From the NCBI GenBank assembly GCA_017439405.1, contig JAFSJF010000019.1, forward strand, positions 1-37,363: a stretch of DNA of 37,363 bases. The letters are read 5' to 3'. Below are positions 32,801 to 37,363 of the stretch, in pieces. Below the pieces are notes generated by a model. It saw nothing but the letters and a program-made list of their open reading frames with translations. It was not told where the DNA came from and did not search any database. This stretch comes from Bacteroidales bacterium. GTDB taxonomy: Bacteria; Bacteroidota; Bacteroidia; Bacteroidales; F082. Both the position numbers and the translations under genes were made by a program. Numbering within the stretch: position 1 is the stretch's first letter; every line of letters begins with the position of its first letter.

Positions 32801-34558
32801 ATACGGCAGATACATATCGTGGGCGAATATGCCAACCTGATGGTTCGCGACTACAATGCCGCACTCCGTTTCGTCAACGACTATTTCACTATGGACTTCC
32901 GCAAGTTCATCAACCATTATTTCAAGGATGAGCGACGTGCGCAGATTGACCTAAACATCACACCAGCCAAATACGACAAACTCTTTGGCGAGCTTTCCCA
33001 CCGCCAATGCGAGATTATCGACGACAACCAGTCGAAATACATCGTGGTGGCCGCTGGGCCTGGCAGTGGCAAGACGCGGGTGTTGGTTCACAAGCTGGCT
33101 TCATTGCTATTGCTGGAAGACGTGAAACACGAACAGTTATTGATGCTTACTTTTTCAAGAGCGGCTGCCACCGAGTTCAAGAAACGGCTTATTGATTTAG
33201 TGGGCAACGTAGCTCATTATGTGGAAATCAAGACGTTCCATTCCTACAGTTTTGACCCTATCGGCAAGCAAGGGAATTTGGACGAGGCAAAAGACGTGGT
33301 GCGTCAAGCGGCGGAGATTATGGAAAAAGGTGAAGTGGAGCCATCCAAGATTGCCAAAAGTGTTCTGGTCATCGACGAAGCCCAAGACATGGGCGAAGAC
33401 GATTTCCGATTGGTGCAGGCCCTGATGCGACAAAACGAGGAAATGCGCGTGATTGCAGTGGGCGACGACGACCAAAACATCTACGCCTTCCGTGGTTCGG
33501 ATTCCAGATATATGCAATCGCTCGTCAGTCAAGAGGGCGCAAAATTGTACGAGATGACGGACAACTATCGTTCGGCAAAAGCCATCGTTGACTGCGCCAA
33601 CCGTTTTGTGTTGCGAATCCCGGGCCGCATGAAACATGCTACGATTCAATCGGCTACGGGAGAGGATGGCAAGGTGATGGCCATAAAGTCGCTGCAAAAC
33701 ACAGAAATCAAGGTTCAAGGAAGCACGGCAGTACTCACCCGCACCAATGAAGAGACCATGCAAGTGGCTTACGAATTGGAGCGGAGAGGACTGCATGTCA
33801 CCGTTGCCCAATCAATGGGTGGATTCCATTTCGGCAACCTCGCGGAAGTGCGTTATTTCATGAGGCAGCTTGACGAGGTCGACGAAGTGACTGTTTCGAA
33901 GGAAAAGTGGCATGAAGCAAAAAAACGCACACTTGAAACGTATGCCTCAAGCACTTGTTTGGATGTCATGCGGCATTTCTTTGCTGACTTTGATGCCATC
34001 CACAAAACCTACTATCGCAGCGATTTGCGGGAGTTTATTGTCGAGTCGAATGTAGAGGACTTCATTGCTTCCGACGATAAATCCATCTTCGTGAGCACGA
34101 TCCACAAGGCGAAAGGTCGCGAGTTCGATTCCGTCTATCTCATGTCAGCGGTGCCTGATGGGAGGAACGTTGAAGATATGCGGGCCTATTATGTGGGACT
34201 CACCCGTGCCAAGCGAAACCTCTATCTCGTGACAAGTCCTCCTACAGATTTTTCATCGATTTCGATAGCGCTAAACATGCACGACATTTGGCTCGACTAC
34301 TTCAAAGGTCGCAAGGAAACGGTATTGTGCCTCAGAAGCGGCGATAGCCTCCGATACAAGGACGATTATTTGTATAACGAGCAAGGCATTAGCGTGGCCG
34401 CATTGTCTGCCGCTGGAAAAGACAAGATAAAGGCTTGGACGGAAAAAGGCTATGAGGTAACTAACGCGAAGGTCAGCTACACGTTGGCCTGGCGGCCAAA
34501 GGGTTCAGGGACGGAATATGCTGTGTGTTTGGCGAATATTGTTTTGACTTGCAGATAA
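29870..34558 (+). CDS. Exonuclease - RecQ helicase - UvrD helicase fusion
   Basis: The protein has about 1562 residues in three parts. Residues 1-120: a DEDD 3'-5' exonuclease-like domain ('IAFIDTEVDS', 'ICGHNIINHDLKYT', 'NDSMKACDLL'). Around 240: a Cys cluster, 'SCGDCDYCRQR'. Residues about 265-620: an SF2 RecQ core with Walker A 'FPTGGGKSLTFQLPAL' (near 290), 'VIDEAHCFSAWGHDFR' (near 390) and 'YVQEAGRAGRDPE'. Winged-helix segments follow. From about 1050: an SF1 UvrD/Rep core with 'AAGPGSGKTRVL' (near 1064), 'VIDEAQDMGEDDF', 'VGDDDQNIYAFRGSD', 'STIHKAKGREFDSVYLM' and 'YVGLTRAKRNLYLV'. Likely role: DNA repair, or restriction of foreign DNA. It is a single-gene unit. All catalytic motifs look intact. 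Confidence 0.92.
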   Translation: MIAFIDTEVDSQTKKVADYGAVREDGAVLHSHSKADFDAFVSKCDTICGHNIINHDLKYTALRGNPTIVDTLFLSPLLFPKRPYHHLVKDDKLQVDELNNPANDSMKACDLLNDEIAEWHQLSRDRQEIYYLLLHESPEFEGFFKHVGYSPSRQTSFLGRILRTQPDLTSPILNEFNKKICSHADLGMLVKQYPIELAYCLAVIGADDVFSITPAWVTRNYPQVVNVMNMLRNTSCGDCDYCRQRLDAHSGLKEFFGYDEFRIFDGIPMQQQAVESALRGESLLTIFPTGGGKSLTFQLPALMEGRNTHGLTVVISPLQSLMKDQVDNLAARGISEAVTINGLLDPIERATAIQQVAEGTANLLYIAPEMLRSKTIEKLLVSRNVVRFVIDEAHCFSAWGHDFRVDYLYIGDFIRNLQNKKQQVHPIAVSCFTATAKQKVISDICDYFRSKLGLELKIFAANAERKNLRYSVLHADTAEEKYNLLRSLILGHNCPSIVYVSRTHLTRELAQHLQSDGIQALPFNGKMEAAEKVKNQNAFMSGEAQVIVATSAFGMGVDKKDVGLVVHYNISDSLENYVQEAGRAGRDPEMQAECFVLYDDSDLDKHFILLNQTKLSISEIQQVWKAIKALTAKRDKVSCSPLDIARQAGWGDEIDDIETRVKAAVAALEDAGFTQRGSNSPHVFATGIVVKNMDEARRKLTLSPLFDEQSREEAARIIKSLISARATAEGRGAEAESRVDYLADILGLNKATVIRNINLMRQEGLLADSRDMQAWISKSTSQRNLDIILKLERFLLQHFGEEAQKMNYKELNEEAQKAGLTYSNIKRLRMLLHFLSLKGYIYKQEGYRDSVGVRLQASQEVTMARFERRMEICRFIIDALIVNRDPSKDMTLVNFSVVEVLQQFIATRKETMFAEHEKPNIADIEEALLYLTKTELMKIEGGFIVIYNTMQIGRIADRRARYGKEQYRLLDEFYKQRIRQIHIVGEYANLMVRDYNAALRFVNDYFTMDFRKFINHYFKDERRAQIDLNITPAKYDKLFGELSHRQCEIIDDNQSKYIVVAAGPGSGKTRVLVHKLASLLLLEDVKHEQLLMLTFSRAAATEFKKRLIDLVGNVAHYVEIKTFHSYSFDPIGKQGNLDEAKDVVRQAAEIMEKGEVEPSKIAKSVLVIDEAQDMGEDDFRLVQALMRQNEEMRVIAVGDDDQNIYAFRGSDSRYMQSLVSQEGAKLYEMTDNYRSAKAIVDCANRFVLRIPGRMKHATIQSATGEDGKVMAIKSLQNTEIKVQGSTAVLTRTNEETMQVAYELERRGLHVTVAQSMGGFHFGNLAEVRYFMRQLDEVDEVTVSKEKWHEAKKRTLETYASSTCLDVMRHFFADFDAIHKTYYRSDLREFIVESNVEDFIASDDKSIFVSTIHKAKGREFDSVYLMSAVPDGRNVEDMRAYYVGLTRAKRNLYLVTSPPTDFSSISIALNMHDIWLDYFKGRKETVLCLRSGDSLRYKDDYLYNEQGISVAALSAAGKDKIKAWTEKGYEVTNAKVSYTLAWRPKGSGTEYAVCLANIVLTCR

Positions 34559-34633
34559 TTTCATACTCATGTGGGTGCTGGCCGTACTTTTCATTTTGCG
34601 CTATGTTTTCAGTTAGGTTGAAAAGCCTTTTTT

Positions 34634-34645
34634 ATAGTCGACTAT
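34634..34645. other. 12-bp perfect palindrome between convergent genes
   Basis: ATAGTCGACTAT lies between the stops of the fusion helicase and the AraC regulator, preceded by a T-run at 34628-34633. It could contribute to termination of either gene; the evidence is thin. Confidence 0.35.
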
Positions 34646-34654
34646 GATACAGGA

Positions 34655-35545
34655 TCATCTCCCCAAATACTCACTGGGAGTTAGTCCGGTTATCTTTTTG
34701 AATAGGCGGGTGAAATGATGCGGATATTCGAAACCAAGCAGATGCGAAGTCTCGCCGACGTTATGGCCGTTCATCAACAAACTCTTGCCTTGGTTGATGA
34801 TGAAAGCGTGTATGTAGTTGATAGCCGTGCCTCCCGTTTCGCGACGGATCATATCGCCAAAATAGTGGGCCGAATAAGCCATCTCCGAGGCACAATAGGC
34901 CACGGTCGGCAACCCATGTTGATGCTGCTTGCCATCGAGATAGTATTGCTCAAGCATGGCATGAAAACGCTTTAGGACATCGTTTGAATCCTTGTCAGCC
35001 TCTGAAAGCTGGCGCAGATAGATGCGGTTGCAGTATTCCAAAACGAGACGAATGTATCCCAACAACACAGCACGAAGCGAAGCAGAGCCATCAGCCACGA
35101 CCTCTTGCCGCATCTGTTTGACCAACTGGTTGATGAATTGCCATTCCGTAGGGGTCATTTGGAGCGATTCCGTGGCAAAATAAGAGAAGAACTGGTAGTC
35201 GCGCATCTTCGTTTCAAGGTCGGAGCCGTGCAGCAATTCGGGCGACCACATTATAGCCCATCCGCTGATATTGAGCAGTGTGCCGTCATCCTCTCCGCCT
35301 CCGAGTTGACCTGGGGCGACCGCAATGATGGAATTATCGCTTGCTTCCACAGGCTTCGTGCCGTATGACAAGTTCTTCGGGAACTGATGCTGGATGAACA
35401 GCCCATAAACACCGTAGCTGTTCAAACTGTTGTGGATGGGCGACACTTCGTCATAGCTAATGATGCTCAACAAAGGATGCAGTTCAGGCGCACCCACATG
35501 ACGGGCATAGACGTTGGGATTGTCAACCTTCAGGATGTGTTTCAT
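34655..35545 (-). CDS. AraC-family transcriptional regulator
   Basis: The protein has 296 residues from the ATG at 35545. The N-terminal part is a sensing domain of cupin-like length. The C-terminal 100 residues hold two helix-turn-helix units: 'LPTVAYCASEMAYSAHYFGD' and, before the end, 'GETSHLLGFEYPHHFTRLFK', followed by 'KITGLTPSEYLGR', a typical AraC ending. It is divergent from the alpha/beta-hydrolase operon, which it probably controls together with its own gene; the inducer is unknown. The chosen start sits about 19 nt after a -7 element, so the upstream TTG at 35566 is not needed. Confidence 0.93.
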   Translation of the reverse strand: MKHILKVDNPNVYARHVGAPELHPLLSIISYDEVSPIHNSLNSYGVYGLFIQHQFPKNLSYGTKPVEASDNSIIAVAPGQLGGGEDDGTLLNISGWAIMWSPELLHGSDLETKMRDYQFFSYFATESLQMTPTEWQFINQLVKQMRQEVVADGSASLRAVLLGYIRLVLEYCNRIYLRQLSEADKDSNDVLKRFHAMLEQYYLDGKQHQHGLPTVAYCASEMAYSAHYFGDMIRRETGGTAINYIHAFIINQGKSLLMNGHNVGETSHLLGFEYPHHFTRLFKKITGLTPSEYLGR

Positions 35546-35563
35546 CGTTGGAATGATTTTCTG

Positions 35564-35571
35564 CAAAAGTA
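35564..35571 (-). promoter_or_regulatory. -7 element of the araC-type gene
   Basis: TACTTTTG on the minus strand (35571-35564) fits TAnnTTTG. It lies 18 nt upstream of the ATG at 35545. No clear -33 was seen. A plus-strand GATCTTTG at 35690-35697 may serve the divergent hydrolase gene but departs from consensus at the first base. Confidence 0.5.
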
Positions 35572-35724
35572 CTATTTTTCATAACATGACGATAAAAATG
35601 GTTGAAAAACGACATAAAACCTGCTAAAATTCTGCAAAATTGGTTATTATTCCAACTTTTTGTGTAATGCTGCTGTCAAGTAAAGTTCGGATCTTTGCAA
35701 CCGAAATACTAAAGCAAAACAAAC

Positions 35725-36828
35725 ATGAAGAGAACGATTATCGCAATGGCATTGGTGAGCTTGCTGCTCGCGGCCTGCACAACAAAAGAAACAAACAATC
35801 AAAACGAAGAGAATATGACAAAGTTAGCATTGACCCAAGAGTGGGACAAGACATTCCCACTGAGCGACAAAGTGAGCCACCGCAAGGTGACGTTCGAGAC
35901 ACAGTTTGGCCTCACGCTGGCCGCCGATTTATACGAACCCAAGAACGCTCAAGGTAAGCTGGCCGCCATCGCCGTGAGTGGCCCTTTCGGTGCCGTCAAG
36001 GAGCAGTCGAGCGGACTCTATGCCATGCGGATGGCCGAACGCGGCTTCGTGACTTTAGCCTTTGACCCGTCCTACACCGGCGAGAGTAGCGGTGAACCTC
36101 GTCGCACGGCTTCGCCTGATATCAACACCGAGGACTTCATGGCTGCCGTGGATTTCCTTTCCAAGCAAGAAAATGTGGATTCCGAGCACATCGGCATCAT
36201 CGGCATTTGCGGCTGGGGTGGCATTGCCCTCAACGCCGCCGCAGCCGACCCGCGCATCAAAGCGACGGTGGCCAGCACGATGTACGACATGACCCGCGTG
36301 AACGGCAACGGCTACTTCGACAGCGAGGACAAGGAGGAGTCACGCCATACCGCTCGCGAGGCGATGGCCAAACAACGCCTCACCGACCCGCTGGCGATGG
36401 CCGGCGGCGTCATCGACCCGCTGCCCGACGAAGTGCCGCAGTTTGTGAAGGACTACCATGCCTACTACAAGACCCCACGTGGCTATCACGCCCGCAGCGG
36501 CAACAGCAACGACGGCTGGCGCGTCATCGGTACGCAGGCCTATGGTAACGCGCGTTTCCTTTATTACATCAACGAAATCCGTTCCGCCGTCCTCGTCATG
36601 CACGGCGCGGAGGCCCACTCTCGCTACTTCGGCGAAGCCGCCTACAAATACATGGTGGAAGGCCAAGCTGAGGGCTACAACTTCGTCGGAAAACCCAACC
36701 CGAATCCCGAGAACAAGGAGCTGCTCATCATCCCCGGAGCCACCCATTGCGACCTCTACGACGGCGGCGAGGGTAACTTCATCCCATGGGACAAGCTGGA
36801 GGAGTTCTTTCGCAACAACCTGAAATAA
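35725..36828 (+). CDS. Alpha/beta-hydrolase lipoprotein with Cys nucleophile
   Basis: The protein has 367 residues. Lipoprotein signal: 'IIAMALVSLLLAACTTK', with Cys18. The hydrolase fold shows 'VTFETQFGLTLAADLYEP', an oxyanion-type loop 'SGPFGAVKEQSSG', the elbow 'IGICGWGG' with Cys162 as the likely nucleophile, and a C-terminal 'GATHCDLYD' with the catalytic His. Cys in the elbow is seen in dienelactone-hydrolase and YcjY-like enzymes. The substrate is unknown. It follows a divergent AraC regulator and precedes a cyclophilin-like lipoprotein gene by 8 nt, so it is probably an inducible surface or periplasmic hydrolase operon. Confidence 0.88.
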   Translation: MKRTIIAMALVSLLLAACTTKETNNQNEENMTKLALTQEWDKTFPLSDKVSHRKVTFETQFGLTLAADLYEPKNAQGKLAAIAVSGPFGAVKEQSSGLYAMRMAERGFVTLAFDPSYTGESSGEPRRTASPDINTEDFMAAVDFLSKQENVDSEHIGIIGICGWGGIALNAAAADPRIKATVASTMYDMTRVNGNGYFDSEDKEESRHTAREAMAKQRLTDPLAMAGGVIDPLPDEVPQFVKDYHAYYKTPRGYHARSGNSNDGWRVIGTQAYGNARFLYYINEIRSAVLVMHGAEAHSRYFGEAAYKYMVEGQAEGYNFVGKPNPNPENKELLIIPGATHCDLYDGGEGNFIPWDKLEEFFRNNLK

Positions 36829-36836
36829 GGACTGTG

Positions 36837-37238
36837 ATGAAATCCAAACTGTTGATTTGCCTTACGGTCGTTCTGCTTTGCGGCTGCACGAAAGAGAACA
36901 TTACAGCACAAACCATGACGGAAAAGCTCTATGTAACCATCGGAGAGGAAACTCGCTCCGTCACGATGGAGGACAATGTCGGCACGCGGGCTTTGGTAGC
37001 GGCTTTGCAAACGGGAAACATCATCTTCGAGGCCCACGACTACGGCAATTTCGAGAAAGTGGGTGACTTGGGTCAGTCGTTCCCGACCGCCGACCATCAA
37101 GTCACCACCTCGGCGGGCGACATCGTGTTGTATAACGGCGACAACCTCTGCATTTTCTACGGCAGCAATTCTTGGTCATACACGCGCATCGGCAGACTTG
37201 ACGGCATGTCGGCTGACGACGTGCATCACCACGAATAA
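36837..37238 (+). CDS. Cyclophilin-like-fold lipoprotein, apparently truncated
   Basis: The protein has 133 residues. Lipobox 'VVLLCGC' (Cys17). The body, 'KLYVTIGEETRSVTMEDNVG' then 'LVAALQTGNIIFEAHDYGNF' and 'GDIVLYNGDNLCIFYGSNSW', matches the cyclophilin-like domain found next to small reductases and hydrolases in Bacteroidota. The expected last strand after 'YTRIGRLDGMSADDV' is replaced by HHHE and a stop. The frame then stays open past the TAA to the window edge, so the gene end looks disrupted. It is co-directional with the hydrolase gene and 8 nt downstream of it. Confidence 0.8.
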   Translation: MKSKLLICLTVVLLCGCTKENITAQTMTEKLYVTIGEETRSVTMEDNVGTRALVAALQTGNIIFEAHDYGNFEKVGDLGQSFPTADHQVTTSAGDIVLYNGDNLCIFYGSNSWSYTRIGRLDGMSADDVHHHE

Positions 37239-37363
37239 GACACCGACCTGCGCCAGTTCTGCACCAACGCAGGCCTGCCTTACCTCCGCAACGACGACTC
37301 CATCCGCAGCAAACATGGCGAACCGCCCGTGGTGGTCAACTATTTCTACCATGAAGAGATTAT
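37239..37363 (+). other. Open frame without start, continuing in phase after the cyclophilin-like gene
   Basis: In the same frame as the upstream gene, after its TAA, the sequence reads DTDLRQFCTNAGLPYLRNDD, then SIRSKHGEPPVVVNYFYH, and on to the edge. No start codon was seen. Codon use is normal for the neighbourhood, so this looks like the interior of a real gene joined by deletion, or a decayed gene. The family was not recognised. Confidence 0.5.

Noticed and set aside
1-37363. tRNA, rRNA, complete insertion sequence or integrase genes
   Set aside because: No cloverleaf with CCA-type end, rRNA-like sequence, transposase or integrase motif was seen on either strand.

Overview
The window looks like a chromosomal segment of a Bacteroidota bacterium, most likely an uncultured member of the Bacteroidales. 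Several start sites are preceded by the Bacteroidota -7 element TAnnTTTG, and Shine-Dalgarno sequences are not evident. There is a type IX secretion sorting domain, a DUF3098 gene between ftsX and uppP, and lineage-typical families such as the OstA-like protein and a membrane-spanning TPR/HTH regulator. Base composition is mosaic: core genes are visibly GC-rich, while several accessory genes are AT-rich.

Layout. (1) Positions 1-5558, minus strand: a defence-like cassette of a PLD-SNF2 helicase, a Schlafen/AlbA_2-type ATPase carrying an 11-unit, 21-bp tandem repeat, and the start of an Eco57I-like DNA methylase. It begins 3 nt after the stop of an acyl-CoA carboxylase beta-subunit gene (5562-7169), where composition changes abruptly. 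(2) Positions 7247-13558, plus strand: core genes ftsX, DUF3098, uppP, truB, queA and glyQS, interrupted by an AT-rich lipoprotein gene with its own palindrome-bearing promoter (10175-10759). (3) Positions 13687-20340: an AAA ATPase; a large type IX-secreted protein translationally coupled to a TPR-membrane-HTH regulator; a gene-poor stretch holding a palindromic element and the broken end of another type IX-secreted gene; and a minus-strand DUF234-type ATPase bracketed by matching repeat/terminator modules. (4) Positions 20342-29800: a 2020-residue alpha-2-macroglobulin protein without the thioester motif, divergent from a polyprenyl synthase, then an OstA-like protein and a ZIP transporter. 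(5) Positions 29853-34558: a 1563-residue exonuclease-RecQ-UvrD fusion. (6) Positions 34655-37363: an AraC regulator divergent from an alpha/beta-hydrolase lipoprotein and a cyclophilin-like lipoprotein whose end looks disrupted.

The most striking cross-cutting signal is the number of short palindromic repeats. At least two have become coding sequence in frame (in the macroglobulin and polyprenyl synthase genes), two more lie in the type IX-secreted gene, and two related MITE-like elements sit in intergenic DNA.

The best candidates for less-described biology are the helicase/AlbA-ATPase/methylase cassette with its repeat-bearing ATPase, the DUF234 ATPase with conserved flanking modules, the triple-fusion helicase, and the secreted-protein/HTH-regulator pair. 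All functional calls rest on reading motifs by eye; no database search was run.
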